The position numbers and the translations under genes were made by a program. From Pelagibacteraceae bacterium (GTDB lineage: Bacteria; Pseudomonadota; Alphaproteobacteria; Pelagibacterales; Pelagibacteraceae), in assembly GCA_009693705.1 (NCBI GenBank), contig SHWS01000007.1, positions 1 to 59,234 on the forward strand: a stretch of 59,234 bases of DNA, written 5' to 3'. How positions within the stretch are numbered: the stretch's first letter is position 1; each line of letters starts with the position of its first letter. Positions 17,314-26,233 of the stretch are shown here, in pieces. The notes beneath the pieces were generated by a model, which saw nothing but the letters and a program-made list of their open reading frames with translations, was not told the DNA's origin and did no database searches.

Positions 17314-18417
17314 ATGGATGATGTTGTTATTGTTGGTGGAGGCATTATAGGTGTTTCCTCTGCTTATTTTTTGGCAAAAGCAGGTCGAAAAGTTAAAGTT
17401 ATTGAAAAGGATCCAACTTACAAAACAGCATCCTTCCCATTGTCGTTAGGTGGTTTTAGAAGACAATTTTTACAAAAAGAAAATATTTTATTAGGAAAAT
17501 TCGCAAGAGAATTTATTTTTCAAATACCGCAGTTATTAAAAACTAAAAAAAACCCAAACCCAACAGCCAGCATGGTTCCTAATGGCTATTTGCTTTTATT
17601 TGGTCCAGAGCATGCTGAAGAGCAATATAAAGCTCTAGAAAATCACAAAGCGTGTGATGCTGGTACCAAAAATGTTAAAGGTTCTGAGTTATCAAATTAT
17701 TTTTCTTATATAAATAGTGAAGGTATTGAAACAGCAACTTTTACTGATAATCAAACTGAAGGATGGATAGATCCTTTTTTATTTCATAGTGCTCTTAAAA
17801 GTAAAGCAATTGATCTTGGTGCTGAGTTTATTAAAGGTAATGTAAAATCACTTCTAGAAATTAATGCTAAAATTATTATATCGGCAGCTGGTTGTTGGAC
17901 CAAAGAATTGCTCGAAGATATACCTGTTGAACCACAAAAACATACAGTTTTTAGAGTAAAGTGCCCAACACACATTCCTAAAATGCCTCTGATTGGTGAT
18001 TTAACTACGGGAATTTATTGTAGACCAGAAGGAAAAGAGTATTTGGCTGGTTCACCTAAATCTGTATTTGAGGCAAAAGATTTAGAGCCAGCATGGGAAG
18101 ATTTTGAAGAATTGGTCTGGCCAGCTTTAGCGCTGAGAATGCCTATTTTTGAAGAATTAAAATTAACAGGAGGTTGGGCAGGTTATTATGATTGTAATAG
18201 ATTAGATCATAATGCTGTTGTAGGAAAACATCCTAAATTCGATAATGTTTATTTAGCAACAGGATTTACAGGAAGAGGAGTAATGCAGGCACCAGGTATC
18301 GGCAGAGCTTTAAGTGAGTTAATTACAACTGGTGCTTATCAAACGATTGATATTACTAATATGGCGGTTGAGAGAGTACTCGGACAAAAAGCAAGGCCAG
18401 AGCCTTACGTATTATAG
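17314..18417 (+). CDS. FAD-dependent oxidoreductase, D-amino-acid/sarcosine oxidase (DAO) family
   Basis: A 367-residue DAO-fold flavoenzyme. The dinucleotide motif VVIVGGGIIGVSSAYFLAKAG begins at residue 4, with EKD closing the adenosine loop. The late GFTGRGVMQAPGIGRALSEL segment is the usual second FAD contact. Such enzymes oxidise amino or N-methylamino groups (glycine, sarcosine, D-amino acids) with release of ammonia or methylamine. It starts two bases after tspO and converges with selO (3-base gap). No partner subunit genes of heterotetrameric sarcosine oxidase are nearby, so a stand-alone dehydrogenase or oxidase is likely. The substrate is unknown. Confidence 0.78.
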   Translation: MDDVVIVGGGIIGVSSAYFLAKAGRKVKVIEKDPTYKTASFPLSLGGFRRQFLQKENILLGKFAREFIFQIPQLLKTKKNPNPTASMVPNGYLLLFGPEHAEEQYKALENHKACDAGTKNVKGSELSNYFSYINSEGIETATFTDNQTEGWIDPFLFHSALKSKAIDLGAEFIKGNVKSLLEINAKIIISAAGCWTKELLEDIPVEPQKHTVFRVKCPTHIPKMPLIGDLTTGIYCRPEGKEYLAGSPKSVFEAKDLEPAWEDFEELVWPALALRMPIFEELKLTGGWAGYYDCNRLDHNAVVGKHPKFDNVYLATGFTGRGVMQAPGIGRALSELITTGAYQTIDITNMAVERVLGQKARPEPYVL

Positions 18418-18420
18418 GTT

Positions 18421-19872
18421 TTAAGTTCCACAAAAAGTTTGATATTTTTTTTCACTTAGAGGAGAAGGTGATTGATAGTGAATAATATCATTTTGATGAT
18501 CGTAGGGTTTTTTTAAAACCGTTAACAATTTATTCATTACTTCTAAATTATTTTCACTAGCAGCCTTTAAAGCTTCTTCAACCTTATGATTTCTAGGAAT
18601 TACCAGTGGATTAGAACTTTGCATTAATTTAAGATATTTTTCTTTTGAAACATTGTTTTTTTTAACTCTTGTTTCCCACTGATTAAACCAGTTTAAAAAA
18701 TCTTTGTCGTTAAACATTTGATTATTTTCAGTTTTAAAATTCATTAAATAACAAAAAGTATTTGTATAATCGGCATGATGGTTTTGCATCAAGGTCAATA
18801 AATCAGATATTAATTTTTTATCATTTTTATCTTCACTAAATAATCCAAGTTTATCTCTCATCATATTTAGCCATTTATTTTCATAAATTTTTTCAAAATT
18901 ATTAATTACTTCTGTGATAATTTTAATTGCATTATCTTGATCGTCATCTACCAATGGAATAATACATTCAGCGAATCTTGCTAAATTCCATTTAGTAATT
19001 TTTGGTTGATTGGCATAGGCATATCGGCCAAATTGATCGATCGAACTAAACACGGTTAAAGGATTATACTGATTCATAAATGCGCAAGGTCCATAATCAA
19101 TAGTTTCACCAGAGATTGTCATATTGTCAGTATTCATCACTCCATGAATAAATCCGACACGCATCCAATTGACTACCAATTGACATTGTCTTTCAATTAA
19201 TAAATTTAGTAAGTCTAGTGCTTTATTCTTAGATGATTTAATTTCTGGAAAGTGTCTCTCAATGGTGTAATCGACCAAGATGTTTAATTCTTCTAAATTT
19301 TGTTTTGCCGCAATGTACTGAAAAGTTCCAACTCTAATATGACTTGATGCAATTCGAGTTAGAATTGCTCCTGGTAAAAGCTCTTCTCTTGCAACCAGTT
19401 CACCAGTTTTAACTACTGCTAAACTTCTTGTTGTTGGAATATTTAAAGCGTGCATCGCCTCACTTATTATATATTCTCTAAGCATTGGTCCTAAAACTGC
19501 TCGCCCATCACCACTTCTTGAAAAGGAAGTTTTTCCAGATCCTTTGAATTGGATATCAAAACGCTTGTTTTTATTTGACAAATGTTCACCTAAAAGAATT
19601 GCTCTTCCATCGCCCAGCATTGTAAAATGACCGAATTGATGTCCAGCGTAAGCTTGAGCGATTGCATCACTGCCAACAGGCAAGTTGTTTCCTGAAAAAA
19701 TTTTAGACAGCTCTTCTTTGTCAACTTTAGAAAAATCTAACCCTAGCTCTTTTGCCAATTCTTCATTTAATATAACTAATTTTGGATTTTTAACTGGAAC
19801 TGGCTTTATAGTTTCTTTGAATGTATCTGATAATTTCGCGTAAGTATTATCAAAATGCCAACCTATGGTCAT
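18421..19872 (-). CDS. selO: SelO family protein adenylyltransferase (YdiU)
   Basis: A 483-residue pseudokinase-fold protein that transfers AMP from ATP to hydroxyl side chains of target proteins, linked to redox homeostasis. Family segments include AYAGHQFGHFTMLGDGRAI, IQFKGSGKTSFSRSGDGRAV and FIHGVMNTDNMTISGETIDY (the last contains the metal-binding Asn/Asp). The C-terminus is TFCGT: a cysteine at the antepenultimate position, where eukaryotic SelO has selenocysteine. It starts 6 bases after fdsA on the same strand, so it could share the formate dehydrogenase transcript. Confidence 0.9.
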   Translation of the reverse strand: MTIGWHFDNTYAKLSDTFKETIKPVPVKNPKLVILNEELAKELGLDFSKVDKEELSKIFSGNNLPVGSDAIAQAYAGHQFGHFTMLGDGRAILLGEHLSNKNKRFDIQFKGSGKTSFSRSGDGRAVLGPMLREYIISEAMHALNIPTTRSLAVVKTGELVAREELLPGAILTRIASSHIRVGTFQYIAAKQNLEELNILVDYTIERHFPEIKSSKNKALDLLNLLIERQCQLVVNWMRVGFIHGVMNTDNMTISGETIDYGPCAFMNQYNPLTVFSSIDQFGRYAYANQPKITKWNLARFAECIIPLVDDDQDNAIKIITEVINNFEKIYENKWLNMMRDKLGLFSEDKNDKKLISDLLTLMQNHHADYTNTFCYLMNFKTENNQMFNDKDFLNWFNQWETRVKKNNVSKEKYLKLMQSSNPLVIPRNHKVEEALKAASENNLEVMNKLLTVLKKPYDHQNDIIHYQSPSPLSEKKYQTFCGT

Positions 19873-19878
19873 TTTTAT

Positions 19879-22647
19879 TTAACTGACTTCTGCTTGATTT
19901 TCTTTTGGTTCAACAATCGTTTTAAATTGATTTGAAATTTTTTGAACTTCTACAGAAGAAACTTTATATTCTGCACACATAGTTTCCTCATCTTTACCAT
20001 GACCTGTAACCATATTAACCATGTGCTCTGGAAAATGGAAAGTTGTAAAAACAATTCCTTGTTTAACTTTATCTGTTACTTCTACTTTAAGTGCAACCTC
20101 TCCTCTGCCAGAATACAATCTGCCAATGTCTCCAGTGTTAATATCTCTATCAGCGGCATCTTTAGGATGTATCAAAAGAATATCTTCGTTGACGATATTA
20201 ATATTTTTAGTTCTTCTGGTCATTGTTGTACAATTGTAATGTTCTAAAACTCTACTAGTGGTAAGTATAAGTGGATACTCTTTTTTATTTGTTTCTATTT
20301 CAGTAGACTCTTTCCAATCAAAGTTTTTTAATCGACCCTTGCCAAGTTTAAAAGTTTTTGTGTGTAAAATTTTAGTATCTGTACCATCTTCTTTAACTGG
20401 CCATTGTAAACCAAGTTTACCCAGTCTTTCTCTGGTAACTCCTTTAAAGAATGGAACGATATCTGCAATTTCTTGTAGGACTTGATCGGCATCATAAGTA
20501 GGTTGATTAAATCCTAGTTTTTGCATCATATCAGTTACAATTTCTCCATCTGTTTTTGTTCCTGGTAGTGGTGGGACAGCTCGGTTTACTCTTTGAATTC
20601 TTCTTTCTGTGTTGGTAAAAGTACCATCTTTTTCTAAAAATGTTGTTCCTGGCAAAACTACAGTAGCAAGTTTTGCAGTTTCGCTCATAAATATCTCTTG
20701 TACTACTAACAATTCTAAAGAATTCATTGCTTCAACAACATGCGCACTATTAGGATCTGTTTGAACAATGTCTTCTCCTATTATCCAAACTGCTTTTAAT
20801 TCTTTTTTTATTGCAGCTTCAAACATTTCAGGAATTTTTAATCCAGGTTTTGTTGGATGAGTTACACCATATTTTTCACTATAGAATTTTTGGTTTTTTT
20901 CATCTGCAACTTCAAAATAACCAGCTCCTTGATGAGGTTGGCACCCCATATCTGCAGCGCCTTGAACATTGTTTTGACCTCTAAGTGGATTTACACCAAC
21001 ACCTTTTCTTCCAATGTTTCCTGTAATCATTGCAAGATCTGCTATTAACATCACTGTTTTTGAGCCTTGCTCATGTTCAGTTACTCCTAAGCCATGGAAT
21101 TCCATTGAGTTTTTTGCTGTAGCATAAGCAATGGCAGCCTCTTTAACCAATTGTTTATCAACTCCAGCTACTTTTGCTAAATAATCGACATCTTGTCTTT
21201 CGATTTCTTTAATAAAATTATCAAAACCTTCAGTTCGATCTCTTACAAAATCTACATTATATAATTTAGATTTAATAATGAAATGTAGCATCATATTCAA
21301 TACGGCTACGTTAGTTCCTGGTCTTAATCTAATATGATAGTCAGCTAGTTTAGCAAGTTCTGTAGTAATTGGATCTAAAACTATTAATTTTTTCCCCTTC
21401 ATGACTTGCTGCTTAATTTTTGCGCCAGTTACCGGGTGAGCATTAGTTGGATTTGCACCAATGATTAAAAATAAATCTGCATGATAAATATCTTCAGTTG
21501 AATTTGTTGCAGCGCCCGTTCCAAAGGTTTGTTGCATTCCCCATGCAGTAGGTGAGTGACAAATCCTTGCACAACAATCTATGCTATTAGTTCCAACGAC
21601 AGCTCTAATCATTTTTTGAAAAATATAGTTTTCTTCGTTAGTGCATCTTGCCGATGAAATACCAGCTACTGCATCTGGTCCATTATTTTTAATAATTCGA
21701 TTCATTTCTTTTTTAATAAAATCATAAGCTTCATCCCACGTGGCTTTTTCAAATTTGCCATTTCTTTTAATTAGAGGTGTTTTTAATCTGTCAGGATGAT
21801 CATAAAAACCAAATGCATATCTTCCTTTTATGCAGGTGTGACCAGCATTGACTTCTGTTTCTTTAGGAGTGTCAATTGCAACTACTTTGTTATCTTTAAT
21901 TGAAGCCTCAAGGTTGCAACCCACTCCGCAATAAGAACATGTTGTTCTAACTTTTTTATCGACCTCTGCAGATTTAGATTGAAAAACATCAGAGATAGCA
22001 TCTGTTGGACATGTGTGTGCACACGCTCCACATGAAACGCAAGATGAGTCACCAAACAACATATCATTATCAGTTGTAATTTTAGACTCAAAGCCTCGTC
22101 CAGACATTGTTAAAACAAATGATCCTTGAATTTCGTCACAGGCTCTTACGCATCTTCCGCAATTAATACAATTATCTAAATTCATTCTCATGTAATCGTG
22201 AGAAGTGTCTCTTGGAATACCTTTGTGTTGTTTTGGATTATTATATCGATGATCCGATATACCTAAATCATTAGCCACTGTTTGGAGTTCACAATTATTA
22301 TTAACTTCACAAGTGCCGCAAGTCATTGGATGGTCTGTTAAGACTAATTCAATAATATTTTTTCTAAGATTTGTTAAATTTTCATTGTTTGTAAAAATAT
22401 GTTGATTTTCAACGACAGGAGTATGGCAAGAAGCAACTACTCTTGTAGGTCCATCTTTAACTAAAGCAACTTCAACTGAACAAATTCTACACGCACCATA
22501 AGGCGCAAGATTAGGATCATCGCATAGTGTTGGTACTTTTTTCTCACCAACATAACTTTTAACAAACTTTAAAATAGAAGTGTGGTTATGACCAATTTCA
22601 TATGGTTTTCCATCTATATAGGCTATTTTTCTTTTCTCAGAGCTCAT
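19879..22647 (-). CDS. fdsA: NAD-dependent formate dehydrogenase, molybdenum catalytic subunit
   Basis: A 922-residue catalytic subunit of the soluble, NAD-linked formate dehydrogenase (formate to CO2). Domain order: an N-terminal 2Fe-2S ferredoxin-like domain (Cys in DDPNLAPYGACRICS), a Cys/His 4Fe-4S site (HPMTCGTCEVNNNCELQ), two ferredoxin clusters (NCINCGRCVRAC and SCVSCGACAHTCP), then from about residue 235 the molybdopterin domain with its own 4Fe-4S motif (CSYCGVGCNLE). The segment CCARICHSP carries the Mo-ligand Cys and catalytic His; it is Cys, not selenocysteine. The C-terminal molybdopterin-dinucleotide domain (NTGDIGRLYSGRGEV) is complete. It overlaps the diaphorase gene by one base. 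Confidence 0.92.
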   Translation of the reverse strand: MSSEKRKIAYIDGKPYEIGHNHTSILKFVKSYVGEKKVPTLCDDPNLAPYGACRICSVEVALVKDGPTRVVASCHTPVVENQHIFTNNENLTNLRKNIIELVLTDHPMTCGTCEVNNNCELQTVANDLGISDHRYNNPKQHKGIPRDTSHDYMRMNLDNCINCGRCVRACDEIQGSFVLTMSGRGFESKITTDNDMLFGDSSCVSCGACAHTCPTDAISDVFQSKSAEVDKKVRTTCSYCGVGCNLEASIKDNKVVAIDTPKETEVNAGHTCIKGRYAFGFYDHPDRLKTPLIKRNGKFEKATWDEAYDFIKKEMNRIIKNNGPDAVAGISSARCTNEENYIFQKMIRAVVGTNSIDCCARICHSPTAWGMQQTFGTGAATNSTEDIYHADLFLIIGANPTNAHPVTGAKIKQQVMKGKKLIVLDPITTELAKLADYHIRLRPGTNVAVLNMMLHFIIKSKLYNVDFVRDRTEGFDNFIKEIERQDVDYLAKVAGVDKQLVKEAAIAYATAKNSMEFHGLGVTEHEQGSKTVMLIADLAMITGNIGRKGVGVNPLRGQNNVQGAADMGCQPHQGAGYFEVADEKNQKFYSEKYGVTHPTKPGLKIPEMFEAAIKKELKAVWIIGEDIVQTDPNSAHVVEAMNSLELLVVQEIFMSETAKLATVVLPGTTFLEKDGTFTNTERRIQRVNRAVPPLPGTKTDGEIVTDMMQKLGFNQPTYDADQVLQEIADIVPFFKGVTRERLGKLGLQWPVKEDGTDTKILHTKTFKLGKGRLKNFDWKESTEIETNKKEYPLILTTSRVLEHYNCTTMTRRTKNINIVNEDILLIHPKDAADRDINTGDIGRLYSGRGEVALKVEVTDKVKQGIVFTTFHFPEHMVNMVTGHGKDEETMCAEYKVSSVEVQKISNQFKTIVEPKENQAEVS

Positions 22648-24302
22648 TAATTATCTTTAACTATATCATTTTTCATTTCATCTCCAAAGTACTTAAGAAT
22701 ATTCATAATAGGAGTGGGGATTGCTCCACAAAGAGCGCATAGACAGCCTTTTTGCATAGTAACTAGTAATTCATTAAGTAATTTAAGAGGAATTTTAGCA
22801 GTTTTATTCTGAGCTTGGTCAAACATTTCTTTACCTCTATAAGAGCCAAGTCTTCCTGGAAAGCATTTACCACAAGATTCTTCTGCAGAAAATTTAAATA
22901 AGTGGTGAATATACTCAATCATCGAAAAATCTTTTGGAATACTAACAACGCTTGCATGACCCAACATAAAACCTTTAGAGGTAAATTCTTGAAAATCTAA
23001 GTTTAAATTATCAATTTCATTTAAAGGAACAACTCCTCCTAAAGGTCCACCAATTTGAAAAGCTTTAATAGGTTTTTTGTATCCACCACCAATTTCATTA
23101 AATATTTTTTTCATAGGTGTTCCCATGTCTATTTCATAGACACCAGGATTGTTAAAAAAACTATCAAGACAAACAAGTTTTGTACCAGCTGATTTTTTAT
23201 TACCAATTCTTGAGAATTTTTCAGCACCATTAATTAAAATTCCAGTTGCAGCAGCTAAAGTTTCAACGTTATTAACTACAGTTGGTTTTTTATATAATCC
23301 TTCTGTGACAGGAAAAGGTGGTCGAACATCTACCTCGGCACGCCGACCTTCTATTGAGGCAATTAAAGCTGTTTCTTCACCGCATATATATGCTCCTTGG
23401 CCAATACAAATATTAAGATCAAAAGAAAATTGGGTTCCTAAAATATTTTCGCCAAGTAGATTGGCTTTTTTAAGTTCATTAATACAACCATTTATCGCTT
23501 CAATTGATTTTGGATATTCTCCTCTAATGTATAAGACACCTTCATTGCCTCCGATTACATAACCACAAATAACCATTCCAAATAAAACTCTTAACGGCTG
23601 GTCCTCTAATAAATATCTGTCAGAAAATGCACCTGAATCTCCCTCGTCAGCATTACAAATAACATATTTTTTATCACCGCTGGCTTTACTGCACAAATCC
23701 CATTTCATACCAGCTGGAAAACCTGCACCACCTCTTCCTGTAAGATTAGATTCTAATAAAGTTTTTATTATTTCTTTTCTATCTACTTTTAAAAATTTAA
23801 TTAACAGATCTTTGAATTGATCAATAGAAGAAAGCTTGTCGTCCATTAAAAAACTGGTGGTAGCAAAACTTTTCGAAAAAAATTTATCTTGTTGGAAAAC
23901 TTCACCTTTTAAAATTTGATCGATTTTTTCAATATCTTTACCAGCGTAATTTTCACCATTATAGTGGAAAGCGTTATTTTCATAACAATGCCCTAAACAA
24001 AACATTTCTCCAACTTTATCCTCACCTAATTTTTGTTTTAATGTGTTTTTTAATTTTTCTTGCGTTCCAGCACACATACATGCACTTCCATTGCAAACGA
24101 ATGCTTTCTTTTTTCTATGTGAGGGCCTTAAAAATTCATAAAAAGACTCTGCCCCATGAAGAGTAGAAACACCTAAATGATATTCTTGGGCTATTTCTTT
24201 TAGGTCTTTTGGAGAATTATTTAAGGCATTTTCTGAAATTTGCTTAAATAAGTTGTTTTTTAAACCTATTCTTCCAGATAAATTACTAATGTTCTTAGAC
24301 AC
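22647..24302 (-). CDS. fdsB: Formate dehydrogenase diaphorase subunit, fused NuoE-like (FdsG) and NuoF-like (FdsB)
   Basis: A 551-residue protein combining two functions. Residues about 1-135 resemble NuoE/FdsG: a helical start, then a thioredoxin-like 2Fe-2S domain with cysteines in CNGSACMC and CLGHC. Residues about 165-550 are the NuoF-like part: FMN and NAD site in GRGGAGFPAGMKW and CNADEGDSGAFSDR, and the 4Fe-4S site in SCGKCFPGRLG plus the CLCALCG stretch near the end. It accepts electrons from fdsA and reduces NAD+. No separate fdsG gene exists nearby, so the fusion seems to replace it. It overlaps fdsA by one base. Confidence 0.88.
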   Translation of the reverse strand: MSKNISNLSGRIGLKNNLFKQISENALNNSPKDLKEIAQEYHLGVSTLHGAESFYEFLRPSHRKKKAFVCNGSACMCAGTQEKLKNTLKQKLGEDKVGEMFCLGHCYENNAFHYNGENYAGKDIEKIDQILKGEVFQQDKFFSKSFATTSFLMDDKLSSIDQFKDLLIKFLKVDRKEIIKTLLESNLTGRGGAGFPAGMKWDLCSKASGDKKYVICNADEGDSGAFSDRYLLEDQPLRVLFGMVICGYVIGGNEGVLYIRGEYPKSIEAINGCINELKKANLLGENILGTQFSFDLNICIGQGAYICGEETALIASIEGRRAEVDVRPPFPVTEGLYKKPTVVNNVETLAAATGILINGAEKFSRIGNKKSAGTKLVCLDSFFNNPGVYEIDMGTPMKKIFNEIGGGYKKPIKAFQIGGPLGGVVPLNEIDNLNLDFQEFTSKGFMLGHASVVSIPKDFSMIEYIHHLFKFSAEESCGKCFPGRLGSYRGKEMFDQAQNKTAKIPLKLLNELLVTMQKGCLCALCGAIPTPIMNILKYFGDEMKNDIVKDN

Positions 24303-24317
24303 AAATTCCTTTTTTAC

Positions 24318-25160
24318 TTATTTGTTTACAATAACTTTTTGGTTATTCGTATAAATATTAAAACTATCATTTTTTACAAATCCTATGAGCGTCATATCAA
24401 ATTTGTTAGCAAGATCAATTGCCAAACTTGTCGGTGCACCAACACCAATCATTATCCCGATATTAGTCATCAAAACTTTTTGTACTAATTCAAAATTCAG
24501 TCGGCCCGAGCATGCAATAAACTGATTTTTAGGATCTAATTCCTTTTTTATTAAAACATGTCCTACGAGTTTATCTAAAGCGTTATGCCGTCCCACATCT
24601 TCTTTTAGCGCTATCAAACTACCATCGCTTTTAAAAAGACCACTTGCATGGATGCCACCTGTTTTAGAAAATTCAGATTGGTTTTCTCTTAAAATAGATG
24701 GAGATTGGATAATTATTTCTTTAGTTAACTTTGGTTCAGAATTAAATGTTTTATTTGTTTTTACAATTTCGAGCGCATCTAGTGATGATTTACCACAAAC
24801 CCCACATGAAGAATTGGTTAAAAAATCTCTTTTAATTTTATTGATATTAACATTTTCAGAATTATTTAAGGTAACTAAAATTCTATTTTGAATATTGTAT
24901 TTACCAACTTTATCACCATAACTTTCAATAGAGTCTATGTGGTTTATATCTTGAACAATTTGTTCATTAAATAAAAAACCTCTAACTAAATCCGCATCAT
25001 CCCCCGGAGTTCTCATGGTAATAGATAATATTTGGGTAACCCAATTTTCGTTATTTTTAAATTTTAAAGAAATTTCTAATGGTTCTTCAATTGAAATTAA
25101 GTCTTCAAATTTTTCAAATTTATTAGATTTAAATTTTAAAACTTTATATTTATTATTCAT
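24318..25160 (-). CDS. fdhD: Formate dehydrogenase accessory sulfurtransferase FdhD
   Basis: A 280-residue FdhD, the factor that passes sulfur from a cysteine desulfurase to the bis-MGD cofactor before insertion into formate dehydrogenase. The CxxC loop with the mobile sulfur is SSCGVCGKSS at about residue 118-127. Other conserved parts are MRTPGDDADLVRGFLF, GGIHASGLF, LKEDVGRHNALDKL and CSGRLNFELVQK. It is the second gene of the operon, 15 bases before the diaphorase gene. This placement with the structural genes explains its target. Confidence 0.92.
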   Translation of the reverse strand: MNNKYKVLKFKSNKFEKFEDLISIEEPLEISLKFKNNENWVTQILSITMRTPGDDADLVRGFLFNEQIVQDINHIDSIESYGDKVGKYNIQNRILVTLNNSENVNINKIKRDFLTNSSCGVCGKSSLDALEIVKTNKTFNSEPKLTKEIIIQSPSILRENQSEFSKTGGIHASGLFKSDGSLIALKEDVGRHNALDKLVGHVLIKKELDPKNQFIACSGRLNFELVQKVLMTNIGIMIGVGAPTSLAIDLANKFDMTLIGFVKNDSFNIYTNNQKVIVNK

Positions 25161-25177
25161 TAATTTATTTTAATCAT

Positions 25178-25576
25178 TTATAATTTAAGAGCTTTTAAAA
25201 CCGTTTTAAGCGGAAGTAGTAAACACTCTTTTCTTGATAAGTTTTTTTTATCAAAAAGTTCGATAAAATCACCCCAGTATTTGTCTAGATTTACTCTGGT
25301 ATCATTAAAAAGGTTTTGGGCATCATGAATAAAACTTTTTATTTCATCAATTTTTTTATTTTTAATTTTTCTGGACAGTAAGCTCACAGAAGCCTGACAA
25401 TAAACACAAGATTTACATTGATATCCGATATCTTTAACAACATTATCTTTAACGATTAAACAAATTTCCATTTCATCCCCACAAACTGGATTTTTATTTT
25501 TTGATTTGTGTGTAAAATTATCGAGTATTTTATTATTCTCTGTCTTTGCAGCAATTTCCAAAATTCTTAAATCCAT
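25178..25576 (-). CDS. NifU/SufU-like iron-sulfur scaffold protein in formate dehydrogenase operon
   Basis: A 132-residue IscU/SufU-type protein: NPVCGDEMEI near residue 30, a second Cys in the GYQCKSCVYCQAS segment, and a third in SRKECLLLPL near the C-terminus, the three positions that hold a nascent Fe-S cluster in U-type scaffolds. The middle segment has two extra cysteines and lacks the aspartate/zinc pattern of IscU that I would expect. It leads the operon before fdhD, so it probably serves cluster assembly for the Fe-S-rich formate dehydrogenase subunits. The general isc/suf system is not in this window. Confidence 0.75.
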   Translation of the reverse strand: MDLRILEIAAKTENNKILDNFTHKSKNKNPVCGDEMEICLIVKDNVVKDIGYQCKSCVYCQASVSLLSRKIKNKKIDEIKSFIHDAQNLFNDTRVNLDKYWGDFIELFDKKNLSRKECLLLPLKTVLKALKL

Positions 25577-25618
25577 TATATTTCTTTAATTCATTTATTA
25601 ATGTCTTATATTTTATTA

Positions 25619-26233
25619 ATGAATGATAACAATATTTTAGGGGTAGTGCTAGCAGGAGGACAATCTAAAAGATTTGGTTTAGATAAATCCCAGGTTAGTT
25701 TAAATGGAAAAATATTAATTAATTATATCTTATCAGAGATTCATGAAGAGTTTAGCGAAATTTTAATTGTCGCAAACAACGAAATAGATCATATGAATTC
25801 AAAAAAAATTTCAAAAATAAAAGATTTTAAAAAAGATTTAGGTCCATTAGGGGGTGTTTTAACCGCCATGAAGTGGATTAAACAGTTCAATAAAAATTTT
25901 CAGTGGATCTCTACATTTCCTGCAGATACTCCCTTTTTTAAAAAGAAATTCCTTCAAGATTTTTTAAACAAAATTGAATTTAATGGTAGTAAACTTTTTT
26001 TTATTAAATCAAATAACACTCGTCATAATATATTTGGACTTTGGTCGTTAAAATTATTGGATCAATTAGAAGAGGATTTAATTAACAAAGGAGAGAGAAA
26101 AGTTGAGACTTGGGCTAATAGTATTGGAGTAAAAATTATTAATCTTGATTTTAAAAATTTTGATCCTTTTTTTAATATTAATACAAAAGAAGATTTGGAA
26201 ATCGCAAATAAAATTTTAAATAAAAATGATTAG
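25619..26233 (+). CDS. mobA: Molybdenum cofactor guanylyltransferase MobA
   Basis: Cytosolic nucleotidyltransferase that joins GMP to Mo-molybdopterin, giving the MGD form needed by formate dehydrogenase. The signature VVLAGGQSKRFGLDKS is at the N-terminus and STFPADTPFF carries the metal-binding aspartate. I chose ATG 25619 (MNDNNILGVVLAGG) rather than 25601 because it fits family length and leaves 42 bases to the divergent scaffold gene. It overlaps moeA by 8 bases. It is the only molybdenum-cofactor branch, with moeA, in this window; the earlier moa genes are elsewhere. Confidence 0.88.
   Translation: MNDNNILGVVLAGGQSKRFGLDKSQVSLNGKILINYILSEIHEEFSEILIVANNEIDHMNSKKISKIKDFKKDLGPLGGVLTAMKWIKQFNKNFQWISTFPADTPFFKKKFLQDFLNKIEFNGSKLFFIKSNNTRHNIFGLWSLKLLDQLEEDLINKGERKVETWANSIGVKIINLDFKNFDPFFNINTKEDLEIANKILNKND

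Noticed and set aside
19942-20485. Several open frames of 70-100 codons on the plus strand over fdsA
   Set aside because: They are antisense shadows of a firmly identified catalytic subunit and their products show only low-complexity Ser/Ile-rich sequence.
23149-23562. 137-codon open frame antisense to the fused formate dehydrogenase subunit
   Set aside because: It mirrors the conserved NuoF-like region and has no ribosome binding site or family pattern.
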